In this document: one piece after another, positions 33,261 through 41,245 of the stretch | Layout: every line of letters starts with the position of its first letter | Numbering within the stretch: position 1 is the stretch's first letter | From: CAZDDB01 sp963843285 | GTDB lineage: Bacteria > Acidobacteriota > HRBIN11 > JAKEFK01 | Assembly: GCA_963843285.1 (NCBI GenBank) | Contig: CAWJJO010000001.1 | Coordinates: 138,384-202,383, forward strand | Reading direction: 5' to 3' | Length of the DNA: 64,000 nucleotides | The notes under the pieces: model-generated | Database searches by the model: none | Told to the model about the DNA's origin: nothing | Seen by the model: the letters and a program-made list of their open reading frames with translations, nothing else | Position numbers and translations under genes: made by a program

Positions 33261-34575
33261 ACCGCGTGAATTCCTTCAAGAAGACGAGCTCGATTTCACC
33301 CGTAGGACCGTTGCGTTGCTTGCGAACCAGGATCTCAGCCAATCCCCGGTTCTCATCTGTCGGCTCATACAATTCTTCCCGGTAAATAAAACAAACCACA
33401 TCGGCATCCTGTTCAATCGCACCTGATTCACGAAGATCCGAAAGCACAGGTTTGTGATCCTTGCCCCGCGTTTCCGGTCCGCGGTGAAGCTGTGAGAGCG
33501 CAATCAAAGGAACGTTCAGCTCTTTTGCCAGCTCTTTTAACGAACGCGAGATTGCAGTAATTTCCTGTTGCCGGTTGTCCCAGCGTCCTTTCATCCGCAG
33601 CATCTGCAAATAATCTACAATCAACAAATCCAGGCCGTGCTCCGCTTTCAAACGACGCGCCTTCGCCCCCATTTCCAGCGGTGTGATCCCGCTGGAATCA
33701 TCGATGAAAATCTTCGAATCGCTGAGGATGGTCATCGTCCGGAGCAGCTCCGACCATTCCTTTCTTGTAAATTCTCCCGATCGTAAATGATGAGCATTTA
33801 ATCTGGCTTCCGAGCAAAGCAATCGCAACATCAGCTGTTCTTTAGACATTTCCAAACTGAAGATGCCTGCGGTCTTCTTCAGAATCGTGCCTGCATGAAG
33901 CGCGATGTTCAGCGCAAATGCGGTTTTTCCCATCGACGGCCGTCCGGCAATGATGATCAGATCGGAAGGTTGAAAGCCGGAAGTCAAATCATCGAGATCT
34001 TTGAAGCCGGTGGATAGACCGGTCAGCTCACCCGGGTGATCCTGCAGATACTTGATTCGCGTAAACGCATCGTCTGCAAGATCTTTCAGCGGTTGAAATC
34101 CAGTCTGGATGCGGTCTTCCGCGATCGAGAAAATGGCTCGCTCTGCTTTGTTCAGGATCTCATCGGTCTCTTCTTCCTGTTTGTAACAGGAATCAATGAT
34201 TTCATATCCCGTGCGGATCAAGCTTCGCAAGACCGCCTTCTCTTTAACGATCTGCGAGTAATGCTGGATATTTCGAGCGGAGGGAACACTGTCAATCAGT
34301 GAGACAAGATAACTCAGACCGCCGATCTGATCGAGCTCCCCAGTTTTTGTGAGCTCATCACGCAGAATCACAAGATCGATGCTCCGCGTGGCAGTTGTTA
34401 GATTGACAAAACAGTCGTAGAGGATCCTGTGATTTTCGGCATAAAAATCTTCACTGGAGAGAGAATCCAATACCTGGTAGATCGATTCATTTTCCAGAAT
34501 GATGGCGCCCAGAACGGAGCGTTCCGCTTCCAAACTGTGGGGCAAACCCTTTTCTGTAATGAGATCGACCGGCAT
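33241..34575 (-). CDS. dnaB: Replicative DNA helicase DnaB
   Basis: 444 residues, normal length. The N-terminal domain starts LPHSLEAERSVLGAIIL, the linker is followed by the RecA-like motor with Walker A AGRPSMGKTA, IFSLEMSKEQL, DYLQMLR, and SQLHRGPETR, ending ELVFLKEFTRFELKY. No intein. It follows rplI on the minus strand after a hairpin-containing gap and overlaps alr. Confidence 0.97.
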   Translation of the reverse strand: MPVDLITEKGLPHSLEAERSVLGAIILENESIYQVLDSLSSEDFYAENHRILYDCFVNLTTATRSIDLVILRDELTKTGELDQIGGLSYLVSLIDSVPSARNIQHYSQIVKEKAVLRSLIRTGYEIIDSCYKQEEETDEILNKAERAIFSIAEDRIQTGFQPLKDLADDAFTRIKYLQDHPGELTGLSTGFKDLDDLTSGFQPSDLIIIAGRPSMGKTAFALNIALHAGTILKKTAGIFSLEMSKEQLMLRLLCSEARLNAHHLRSGEFTRKEWSELLRTMTILSDSKIFIDDSSGITPLEMGAKARRLKAEHGLDLLIVDYLQMLRMKGRWDNRQQEITAISRSLKELAKELNVPLIALSQLHRGPETRGKDHKPVLSDLRESGAIEQDADVVCFIYREELYEPTDENRGLAEILVRKQRNGPTGEIELVFLKEFTRFELKYK

Positions 34576-34623
34576 AGAACCCTAAGCAAGCGGAGTCTAT
34601 TATAACTCACCACAAAAAAATAA

Positions 34624-34694
34624 AGCACGGAAACACGGAATCACGGAAGAAAAATTTTTTCTATTTCTTTTCCGTGATTCCGTGTTTCCGTGCT
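34624..34694. repeat. Long hairpin with three CACGGAA-type words per arm
   Basis: The left arm (34624-34650) holds CACGGAAA-CACGGAAT-CACGGAAG; the right arm (to 34694) is its complement over at least 26 bp. The loop is A/T-rich. It occupies the gap between rplI and dnaB and could attenuate or process the joint transcript. Confidence 0.8.
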
Positions 34695-34701
34695 TGTCTA
34701 T

Positions 34702-35145
34702 TTATTCTTTGACGACGGAAACTTTGACTTCGGCAACGACCGATTTGTGGAGCTTTATCGGAACTGCGTAATCACCGAGACGCTTGATCGGCTCTTGTAA
34801 CTCGATCTTTCGTTTGTCGATCGAATATCCCTTTTCTTCCAGCATTTCCGCGATGCCGGCAGAAGTGACAGAACCGAATAGAACGTCCCCTTCTCCAGCC
34901 TTCATCGGAAATTTCAGCGCAACTTGATCCAGTTCTGTCTTGAGCTGCGCGGCGTCCTTTTCTTCCTTTGCTTCCTGAACGCGGTGTTTCTTCCCCTCCA
35001 TCTCTACGCGCTTCAAGTTCCCTTCCGTAGCGGCGACAGCCAGCTTTCGCGGAATCAGAAAATTCCGGCCATACCCATCCGCCACATTGAGGACGGCGCC
35101 CCTTTTGCCCAGCCGATCCACATCTTCTACCAATATGATTTTCAT
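34702..35145 (-). CDS. rplI: 50S ribosomal protein bL9
   Basis: 147 residues, normal length. N-terminal MKIILVEDVDRLGKRGAVLN and GYGRNFLIPRKLA, the long connecting helix with EGKKHRVQEAKEEKDAAQL, and the C-terminal domain (GEGDVLFGSVTSAGIAEML). It lies 4 bp after rpsR. Confidence 0.97.
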   Translation of the reverse strand: MKIILVEDVDRLGKRGAVLNVADGYGRNFLIPRKLAVAATEGNLKRVEMEGKKHRVQEAKEEKDAAQLKTELDQVALKFPMKAGEGDVLFGSVTSAGIAEMLEEKGYSIDKRKIELQEPIKRLGDYAVPIKLHKSVVAEVKVSVVKE

Positions 35146-35149
35146 GCAA

Positions 35150-35425
35150 CTATTCTCCTACATAAGGAAGCAGGGCAGCCACACGGGCCCGCTTGAGGGC
35201 GGTTCCGAGTTTTCGCTGGTGCCAGGCGCAGGTGCCGGTAATTCTTCGCGGCATGATGCGGCCGCGTTCCGGAACGAAACTCTGCAGCAAGGATACATCC
35301 TTAAAATCGATATAGTCGATTTTCTCGCTGCAGAACCGGCAGACTCGTTTCCGGCGATAAAAATACCGGCGTCCACCCATTCCATCTTGCTGCTGTTGCG
35401 GTTGCTGTCTACTCATCTGAGCCAT
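35150..35425 (-). CDS. rpsR: 30S ribosomal protein bS18
   Basis: 91 residues. A Gln-rich N-terminal tail (RQQPQQQQDGMGG) precedes the core: RRKRVCRFCSEKIDYIDFKD, ERGRIMPRRITGTCAWHQRK. The CxxC and CxxH sets suggest a zinc-binding form. The start at 35425 has GGAGGAAGCC upstream and lies inside the rpsF 3' end (17-bp overlap). Confidence 0.96.
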   Translation of the reverse strand: MAQMSRQQPQQQQDGMGGRRYFYRRKRVCRFCSEKIDYIDFKDVSLLQSFVPERGRIMPRRITGTCAWHQRKLGTALKRARVAALLPYVGE

Positions 35426-35888
35426 GGCTTCCTCCTTCTTCCTGCGCGGATGTTTCCGGCGCGACTTCTGAAACTGGTTCTTCGGGGATTTCGGGTTCTT
35501 CTACGGGATTAGCCGCAGCCACCGGTTCGGGAGCCGGGATTTCCGCCTGCGCCTGGCGGGCTGCACGACGCTCGATATCCTTATGCAGATTCTGAACCTG
35601 GATTTTTTCCATCTTCAAAATCATAAAGCGCAAAATCGTTTCCGACATTTTCAACTTACGGTCGATTTCGGCAATCCCTGCTGCGCTTCCTTCAAAGTAG
35701 ATCCATTCATAGTATCCCTGGCGCTGCTTCTTGATCACATACGCCAGCTTCCTTTTTCCCCAGTGATCTACGAAAAGGATTGAAGCCTTTTCATGTTTTA
35801 CGATTTCCTCGACCTGTTGAAGCTGGGCCTTTTCTTCGTCCTCCGTAAGAGTGGAAGAAAAGATCACCATCAACTCATAGTGATTCAT
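35409..35888 (-). CDS. rpsF: 30S ribosomal protein bS6 with long C-terminal tail
   Basis: 159 residues. The S6 core is at 1-100 (MNHYELMVIFSSTLTEDEEK, GKRKLAYVIKKQRQGYYEWI, ILRFMILKME). A 55-residue Ala/Pro/Glu-rich tail follows, longer than in most bacteria. AAAGGAGGTTCT precedes the ATG. The order rpsF-rpsR-rplI lacks the ssb gene often found between the first two. Confidence 0.96.
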   Translation of the reverse strand: MNHYELMVIFSSTLTEDEEKAQLQQVEEIVKHEKASILFVDHWGKRKLAYVIKKQRQGYYEWIYFEGSAAGIAEIDRKLKMSETILRFMILKMEKIQVQNLHKDIERRAARQAQAEIPAPEPVAAANPVEEPEIPEEPVSEVAPETSAQEEGGSHGSDE

Positions 35889-35908
35889 AGAACCTCCTTT
35901 CGGTTTAT

Positions 35909-35954
35909 TTTCCGCTTGTGGCGGAAAGTAAGCTGTCCGGTTCTACCGGACAGC
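35909..35954 (-). promoter_or_regulatory. Structured rpsF leader (two hairpins)
   Basis: On the minus strand the leader holds a perfect 10-bp stem GCTGTCCGGT / ACCGGACAGC with a 3-nt loop (35932-35954), then a 7-bp stem TTTCCGC / GCGGAAA (35909-35927), ending about 15 bp before the ribosome site. Leaders bound by the S6:S18 complex are known to autoregulate this operon, and this is a candidate; the diagnostic bound motif is not proven here. Confidence 0.4.
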
Positions 35955-35977
35955 AAGGAGCAAAAAACGGGGAGGCA

Positions 35978-36041
35978 AACCACAAAGGCACAAAGGCACG
36001 AAGGAAAGATTCAAGCTTCGTGTCTTCGTGTCTTTGTGGTT
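35978..36041. repeat. Long hairpin with CACAAAGG-type words
   Basis: The left arm AACCACAAAGGCACAAAGGC plus ACGAAG (35978-36003) pairs with 36016-36041 with about three mismatches; the arm is three copies of an 8-bp word (CACAAAGG, CACAAAGG, CACGAAGG). Between pth and rpsF. Confidence 0.8.
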
Positions 36042-36046
36042 TTCCC

Positions 36047-36613
36047 TTATTCCGGCTTTTGCTTCCGGTTAAATTGATTCATTGCTGTCGTGATCCCCTG
36101 TTGGAGGATCACGTCCACAGCATCAGAACATAAATCCAGCATCTCTGCAACTGTCACGCGTTCCGAACGACGGAATTCACTTAACACAAAATCGATCCAA
36201 CTCTCGATTTCATCGGTTTTGATTCCCATTCGGACACGCGGAACATGCGTGGTGCCAAGATGATCGATAATCGACTGTAGTCCGTTATGCCCTCCTGCGC
36301 TTCCATGAAGGCGCACGCGGATCAAACCTAGAGCCAACGCAAAATCATCATACAGTACCAGGATCTCAGACGGTTGCAGATCCAACTCACGCGAAAGCGC
36401 CAGCAACGCGCTCCCGCTGCGATTCATATATGTCAACGGCTTGCAAAGCAAACCGTACTTTTCTGTTTCAAAGAGCAATGCGTTGTGCGTAGAACGCACC
36501 TGCTTCGCAGGTGAAATCTCAAGCAAACGATCTACGGCGCGATAACCCAAATTGTGCCGGGTAATCTCGTACTTGCCACCGGGATTTCCCAACCCCGCTA
36601 TCAACTTGATCAA
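36047..36613 (-). CDS. pth: Peptidyl-tRNA hydrolase
   Basis: 188 residues, normal length. LIAGLGNPGGKYEITRHNLG (with the catalytic His and conserved Asn), KPLTYMNRSG, LYDDFALALG, GSAGGHNGLQSI and a GIK-type motif. It releases stalled peptidyl-tRNAs. The assigned start is TTG at 36613 (MIKLIAGLG); no ATG exists upstream of the conserved core. The 5' side carries the heptamer tandem repeat. Confidence 0.95.
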   Translation of the reverse strand: MIKLIAGLGNPGGKYEITRHNLGYRAVDRLLEISPAKQVRSTHNALLFETEKYGLLCKPLTYMNRSGSALLALSRELDLQPSEILVLYDDFALALGLIRVRLHGSAGGHNGLQSIIDHLGTTHVPRVRMGIKTDEIESWIDFVLSEFRRSERVTVAEMLDLCSDAVDVILQQGITTAMNQFNRKQKPE

Positions 36614-36618
36614 GTCTT

Positions 36619-36660
36619 AAAGTCCAAGGTCCAAAGTCCAAAGTCCAAAGTCCAAAGTCT
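36619..36660. repeat. Tandem repeat, six units of 7 bp (AAAGTCC)
   Basis: Six consecutive heptamers, AAAGTCC with one AAGGTCC and a final AAAGTCT, fill the 49-bp gap between pth and rplY. A copy-number-variable site is likely. Confidence 0.9.
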
Positions 36661-36662
36661 GG

Positions 36663-37367
36663 TTATTCTTCCTCTTCTTCCGCCTCAGCAGGTTTGGCTT
36701 CTTTTCCTTTCTTGATGACTTCGGGTTCTGCTTCGACTTCAGCTCCAGGGACCGCTGCAACCGGGACTTCTTCGGCGCGCGGATGTTCCACGGTGACGAC
36801 TACTTCATCCGGATCGGCCAGGATCTTGACCTTATCGCTTACGGGGATATCCCGAACACGCAGAAGATCCCCGATCTTCAGGTTGGTCACGTCCACTTCG
36901 AGATGTTCCGGGATGTCCGCAGGCAAACATTCCACTTTCAATTCACGATGGACCACATCGAGCAATCCGCCTTCCGTCTTGACCCCATATGCCTCGCCTT
37001 TCGTGATCAGCGGCACATGTAGTTCCAGCTTCTGATCCATCGCCACTTCATAGAAGTCGGCGTGAAGAAGCGCCTGGGAAATCGGCTCCAATTGATATTC
37101 TTTGATCAGACAATTGACCTTGTCACGGCCAGGAATATTCAATTCAAAGATGGTGTTTTCGCCCGCCTGAGAACGTAGAATCTTAAAAATTTCCTTCGGA
37201 TCCACACTGAGCGAAATACTTTCATTCTTATGACCATAAAGCACCGCCGGAATTTTCCCATCACGGCGAAGCTGCCGGTTGGCGCCTTTGCCGGTGGATT
37301 CACGAATCGTGCTGGTGATAACAAACTGATCTGCTGCATAAAATTCTCCTCTAGACAAATAGTTCAC
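36663..37367 (-). CDS. rplY: 50S ribosomal protein bL25 (CTC form)
   Basis: 234 residues. N-terminal 5S-rRNA-binding domain (STIRESTGKGANRQLRRDGK, IPAVLYGHKNESISL), CTC domain (TEGGLLDVVHRELKVECLPA) and an acidic tail. The open frame begins ATG 37367, but AGAGGAG lies 5-7 bp before another ATG (37338-37340) that is one base out of frame. Restoring one G there would give MAADQFVITSTIRES with an ideal ribosome site, so a base may be missing. Confidence 0.93.
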   Translation of the reverse strand: MNYLSRGEFYAADQFVITSTIRESTGKGANRQLRRDGKIPAVLYGHKNESISLSVDPKEIFKILRSQAGENTIFELNIPGRDKVNCLIKEYQLEPISQALLHADFYEVAMDQKLELHVPLITKGEAYGVKTEGGLLDVVHRELKVECLPADIPEHLEVDVTNLKIGDLLRVRDIPVSDKVKILADPDEVVVTVEHPRAEEVPVAAVPGAEVEAEPEVIKKGKEAKPAEAEEEEE

Positions 37368-38300
37368 TAACGGAAGATTCTTTGTGTATATTCATGATTG
37401 CTCTTGCCAGCAATTCCGCAACGGACAACTGGATGAGTTTGCTGGAAAGTTTTTCGGGTGGCAGCGGGATTGTGTTGTGATGACAACGTTCTCGATCGGC
37501 GAATTCTCGATCCGCTCAATGGCAGGTCCGCTCAAAACCGCATGGGAACAGGTTGCGAAGATTCGCTCAGCGCCCTGCTCATGAAGTGATTTTGCAGTGT
37601 TCACCAGCGTCCCCGCAGTATCAATGATGTCATCCACGACCACACAGGTACGACCGCGCACATCGCCGATTACGTTCATGATTTCCGCGACGTTCGGTCC
37701 GACCCGGCGTTTATCCACGATTGCCAGCTGGGCATTGATCCGGACTGCAAAAGCGCGCGCTCTTTCCACGCCGCCTGCGTCCGGGGATACGATCGTTAGA
37801 TTCTGATACTTCTGTTCGGCGATAAACTTCAAAATCACCGGAGCCGCATACAAATGATCGACCGGAATCTGAAAGAATCCGACAATTTGATTTGCATGAA
37901 GATCGATTGTCAGGATCCGGTCCGCGCCAGCGCGGGTAATAATGTCTGCTGCAAGTCTCGCTGTAATCGGCACCCGCGGCTTGTCCTTTCGATCTTGCCG
38001 CGCATAACCGTAATATGGAATGACAGCAGTAATTCGTCCCGCAGACGATCGTTTGAAGGCGTCGATCATGATCAACAGTTCCATCAAGTTCGTATTGACG
38101 GGAGAGCACGTGGGTTGGATTACAAACACATCCTCCCCTCGCACATTTTCCAGGATCTGGACGTACGACTCTCCATCGCTGAAACGGGTAAGGTGCAGCT
38201 TGCCCAACGGGATTCCAAGATGCGAGCAAACCTGATCCGCCAACGCGGGATTTGCGTTTCCGGTAAAAATCTTATATCGGTCCATCTCTTTATAACTCAC
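37351..38300 (-). CDS. prs: Ribose-phosphate pyrophosphokinase, frame broken near the C-terminus
   Basis: Makes PRPP. Motifs: YKIFTGNANPALADQVCSHL, ATP/PRPP loops PYYGYARQDRK, DLHANQIVGFF, SPDAGGVERARAFA and VVVDDIIDTAGT. The open frame ends at 37392 with an unrelated tail, while the other frame reads NTIPLPPEKLSSKLIQLSVA and ELLARAIMNIHKESS to a TAG at 37351. One missing base near 37478-37484 explains this; repaired length is 316, as expected. Start GTG 38300 or ATG 38285 (MDRYKIF). It lies 10 bp after tRNA-Gln, and its repaired 3' end overlaps the rplY start region. Confidence 0.93.
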
Positions 38301-38310
38301 TCGATTTTTA

Positions 38311-38385
38311 TGGCTGGGGAGGGAGGATTCGAACCTCCGAATGCGGGTTCCAAAGACCCGTGCCTTGCCGCTTGGCGACTCCCCA
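38311..38385 (-). tRNA. tRNA-Gln (anticodon TTG)
   Basis: On the minus strand: acceptor TGGGGAG / CTCCCCA, anticodon stem CGGGT / ACCCG around CTTTGGA (anticodon TTG), T-arm GGAGG TTCGAAT CCTCC, discriminator G at 38314, and an encoded CCA (38313-38311). It is transcribed with prs. Confidence 0.95.
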
Positions 38386-38516
38386 AATCAAATGGATTCA
38401 CGACCATCCCGGAGAAGATTCGCCATTTCCGCTGTCACTGCCTTCTGTCCAAACAGTCTTTTCGTGTGAAAATCAATCTCAGGATGTAGTGAGCGAACCT
38501 GCAGTGCGGAGACAAA

Positions 38517-38531
38517 AATCCCTCAGGGATT
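38517..38531 (-). other. Small stem-loop in the tRNA-Gln/prs leader
   Basis: AATCCC / GGGATT with loop TGA (minus strand), followed by TTTG. It lies about 15-30 nt after the predicted start of the promoter at 38552-38580, so it could be a weak terminator of ispE readthrough or a leader structure. Nothing else is evident in 38386-38516. Confidence 0.3.
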
Positions 38532-38551
38532 CCGGCCGTTTATCCACGAGT

Positions 38552-38580
38552 ATCTTAATGAAATTCAAGTTTTGTGTCAA
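38552..38580 (-). promoter_or_regulatory. Strong sigma-70-type promoter for tRNA-Gln-prs
   Basis: Read on the minus strand, consensus TTGACA (38580-38575) and TAAGAT (38557-38552) are separated by exactly 17 bp, immediately after the ispE stop codon. Confidence 0.7.
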
Positions 38581-39462
38581 TCACAACCCCGTCACCCCGG
38601 TATATTCGGCGTGAGGGACAAATCGGGTGCGGTAGCATTCGGGAAAATGATGGGAAGCCTTCTCGAGTTCGTCACTGTTTTCAAACAATCCATAAACGGC
38701 GGAACCGCTGCCTGTCATTGCCGCAGCCACGGCGCCAAGCCCGTAAAGTTTCTGTTTGATCGAGCTCAATTCCGGGTACATCGCGAAGGCAACCGGCTCG
38801 AGATCATTTTCAATTTGGGCGGCAAACTGTTGGATCGATTTCGGGCGTTGATATTTCAAAGAGCTCCGTTTTTTCCGGAACCCGGAGTCGTCCAGCTTCC
38901 GATATACCTCCGCGGTGGAGCATCGAACATCCGGACAAACAATCAGCGTATGCAGACAGGGCCAATCTTTGATCTGCGTGATCCGGTCACCGCGAACTCG
39001 CCCAAGCGCCGTCCCGCCGTACAAGAAAAAGGGAACATCTGAGCCGAGCTTTCGGGCAAGTGAGACAAGTTTCTTGGGATTGAGGGGCCAGCCAAGAAAA
39101 CGGGACAACGCGATCAGAGTCACTGCGGCATTTGAGGAGCCGCCGCCCATTCCGGTTTCAGCCGGAATTTGCTTCCTGGCTTCGATCTCGATCTTGCACC
39201 GGACGGGATGTTCTTCGTTAAACATGTGGCACGCTTTCCAGATCAGATTCAAGCTATCAGCAGGAATCGCGCTGTCTCCCATGTCCAGCACCAGATGCAA
39301 ACCGGAATTCGGAAAGAAACGGAATGTCAGAACGTCGTGAAGCCCGATCGTCTGGAAGACAGTTTCCAGAGAATGATAGCCGTCCCGCCTGCGGTTCAGG
39401 ACGCGCAAGATCAGATTGATTTTTGCAAACGACGGGAGGATCAGTTCCTTCAAAGCCTTCAT
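38581..39462 (-). CDS. ispE: 4-diphosphocytidyl-2-C-methyl-D-erythritol kinase
   Basis: 293 residues. GHMP-kinase motifs: SFAKINLILRVLNRRRDGYH, the ATP loop PAETGMGGGSSNAAVTL, SDVPFFLYGG, and the C-terminal MTGSGSAVYGLF. It is the fourth step of the MEP isoprenoid pathway. It heads the minus-strand block ispE, tRNA-Gln, prs, rplY, pth. Confidence 0.95.
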   Translation of the reverse strand: MKALKELILPSFAKINLILRVLNRRRDGYHSLETVFQTIGLHDVLTFRFFPNSGLHLVLDMGDSAIPADSLNLIWKACHMFNEEHPVRCKIEIEARKQIPAETGMGGGSSNAAVTLIALSRFLGWPLNPKKLVSLARKLGSDVPFFLYGGTALGRVRGDRITQIKDWPCLHTLIVCPDVRCSTAEVYRKLDDSGFRKKRSSLKYQRPKSIQQFAAQIENDLEPVAFAMYPELSSIKQKLYGLGAVAAAMTGSGSAVYGLFENSDELEKASHHFPECYRTRFVPHAEYTGVTGL

Positions 39463-39497
39463 CCTTTATCCTGATGTTGTCTTGTTGTTGCTGGAGT

Positions 39498-41159
39498 CTA
39501 TTGTTTCCACGATGAATCCAAAGATAGCATTACGGACTCCCGTACACGCAACGTTTCGGGGTCGGCCGGCATCAATGACTCGAATTTCATCTCTTCGTGT
39601 TTGCCTGTAGAGAAGAAACGTTTGGACGTACGATTTTTTATCGAAGGGTCAAAAACAGAAATACCTTGTACCCAGGGTAACTGAACGCGAAGAATATCGG
39701 CAATAGTTGGTAAAATATCCATGTTCGAAACATTCAGGTCGTTGACTGCCCCCTTCTCCTGATGAGGAGTCTTGATGAATAACGGAACAAGCACGATATC
39801 CTGGTAATTGTTACTTCTAGCGCCGCGACGAGAACGGCCGATTCGAAAACTGATTCCATGATCGGCTGTAATAATGAGCAGGCATTGGTCATATATTCTC
39901 GTGGTCCGGAGGCGCTCCAAAAGGATTCCGACAAGACGGTCCACCGCACCCACCTGGAGCAGATGACATTCATAACGGTGCAAATAATATTTCCCTTTTT
40001 CTTCCACAAACTGGCAGTCCTTACGCTTACCTGACGGAAGGTATTGCCAGGGATCATGCGGAAGCAGACTGTGAACGTAGAACAAAGTCGGTTTCTCGGT
40101 GGGAGTGATTGCCTCTACAAATGACAGGAAATTCAAAACGCGGTCGGTTTCACCTGTCGTATCATGACTTCGACCCCAGAAATTGCCCCAGGCTTGATCC
40201 ACAGGCGGTAACCATCCCGCCGCTCCCACGTCTTTGGGAATCACCATGTGCGCATAGAGCAGTGCGAGATCCAGTATCATGGATTTTATGCGTGCCGACC
40301 ACTCCGTCCGATCTTTTAGCCGGTATGCTTCTTTCGGCAAAAGACGTTCTCCTCCTTCGATTACTTTGAGCTCGTAGGTCCGGCCCAGGGTCGTGAACAG
40401 GTTTTGCGGATGGTCATCAATAATTGGCAGATCCATGGTCTTTGGAAACTCTCCGCTCACGATAGACGGAACAGCGTAACTCGTAAAATCCGACACAGCA
40501 GTCGCGTTCCGGTACCATGTAGTCGTTTCCGCAAGCCGCGCAAAGTTTGGAAAGTGTACGGCATCGATCGTGAACTGATCTTTCAATATCGAGCTCAGGG
40601 GAAACTCATCAAATATGACCAATACGACGGGAGTGGATGATGAAATTTCTATGTTCGGGACAGAAAAATCCTTATTTGTGATCAGTTTGGAGATCGAATC
40701 GTGCATCAAGAATAGTCCCGGGACAATCAGGATCGATGGAATCAAGAATCCAATGAACATTCGAATCGAGGCATAACGGCGGTATCCGATTACGAATAGG
40801 CCGCTGATAAGAAATGTGCAGGATATGGCAATCGTCCACGGCGTTCGCAAGCTTCTGTTGAGAGGAATAACGACAAAAAGGGAAAAGACAATGAATAGGA
40901 TGAAACTGTGGAAGTTCTTCTCCCAGTTTGACTTGAACCGGGATACAAACCACTCAGACAGAATCAGAAAGCTAGGAACTAGGAACGCAACGATGAGAAC
41001 GATCACGAAAATGTCTGCAGATGTACTTCCGCGAACAATAAAGAACTCGGGGTTCATCTCCAGTTGCTCGAACAATGGATGCGAAATCGCAAGCGATGAG
41101 AGTGCGAGGATGTGAAGGATACGCTGGACGCCTCCAGAACTGTTCTCCTGCACGGACAT
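39498..41159 (-). CDS. Membrane-anchored sulfatase/alkaline-phosphatase-fold enzyme
   Basis: 553 residues. Four or five N-terminal helices (about 10-30, 47-70, 83-100, 108-130, 137-155) precede a sulfatase-fold domain: PVVLVIFDEFPLSSIL (metal Asp), nucleophile region TSYAVPSIVSGEFP, HSLLPHDPWQYLPSG, and the second metal site ITADHGISFR. The layout resembles LTA-synthase/phosphoethanolamine-transferase-like or other membrane sulfatases; the nucleophile is Thr or Ser with no CxPxR sulfatase motif, so a transferase or phosphatase is likelier than a true sulfatase. It is divergent from the GT2 gene. Confidence 0.8.
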   Translation of the reverse strand: MSVQENSSGGVQRILHILALSSLAISHPLFEQLEMNPEFFIVRGSTSADIFVIVLIVAFLVPSFLILSEWFVSRFKSNWEKNFHSFILFIVFSLFVVIPLNRSLRTPWTIAISCTFLISGLFVIGYRRYASIRMFIGFLIPSILIVPGLFLMHDSISKLITNKDFSVPNIEISSSTPVVLVIFDEFPLSSILKDQFTIDAVHFPNFARLAETTTWYRNATAVSDFTSYAVPSIVSGEFPKTMDLPIIDDHPQNLFTTLGRTYELKVIEGGERLLPKEAYRLKDRTEWSARIKSMILDLALLYAHMVIPKDVGAAGWLPPVDQAWGNFWGRSHDTTGETDRVLNFLSFVEAITPTEKPTLFYVHSLLPHDPWQYLPSGKRKDCQFVEEKGKYYLHRYECHLLQVGAVDRLVGILLERLRTTRIYDQCLLIITADHGISFRIGRSRRGARSNNYQDIVLVPLFIKTPHQEKGAVNDLNVSNMDILPTIADILRVQLPWVQGISVFDPSIKNRTSKRFFSTGKHEEMKFESLMPADPETLRVRESVMLSLDSSWKQ

Positions 41160-41245
41160 TCAATGATCTTATCACGCGCTTTACGACCCTTCCCGATTGC
41201 CAGGGAGTGAGTTCTTTCAAAGGCTTCCTCTTCTATAATGATTCT

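Noticed and set aside
36619..36660. CRISPR-like array
   Set aside because: The 7-bp units are contiguous with no spacers and no cas genes are present.
38386..38550. Small minus-strand peptide gene (ending MANLLRDGRESI) between ispE and tRNA-Gln
   Set aside because: The readable stretch needs a frame change, has no ribosome site, and lies in the predicted leader of the tRNA-prs transcript; no family recognised.
41075..41245. 57-residue N-terminal extension of the GT2 glycosyltransferase
   Set aside because: It overlaps the start of the divergent sulfatase-like gene and has no membrane helix or conserved sequence before 41246.
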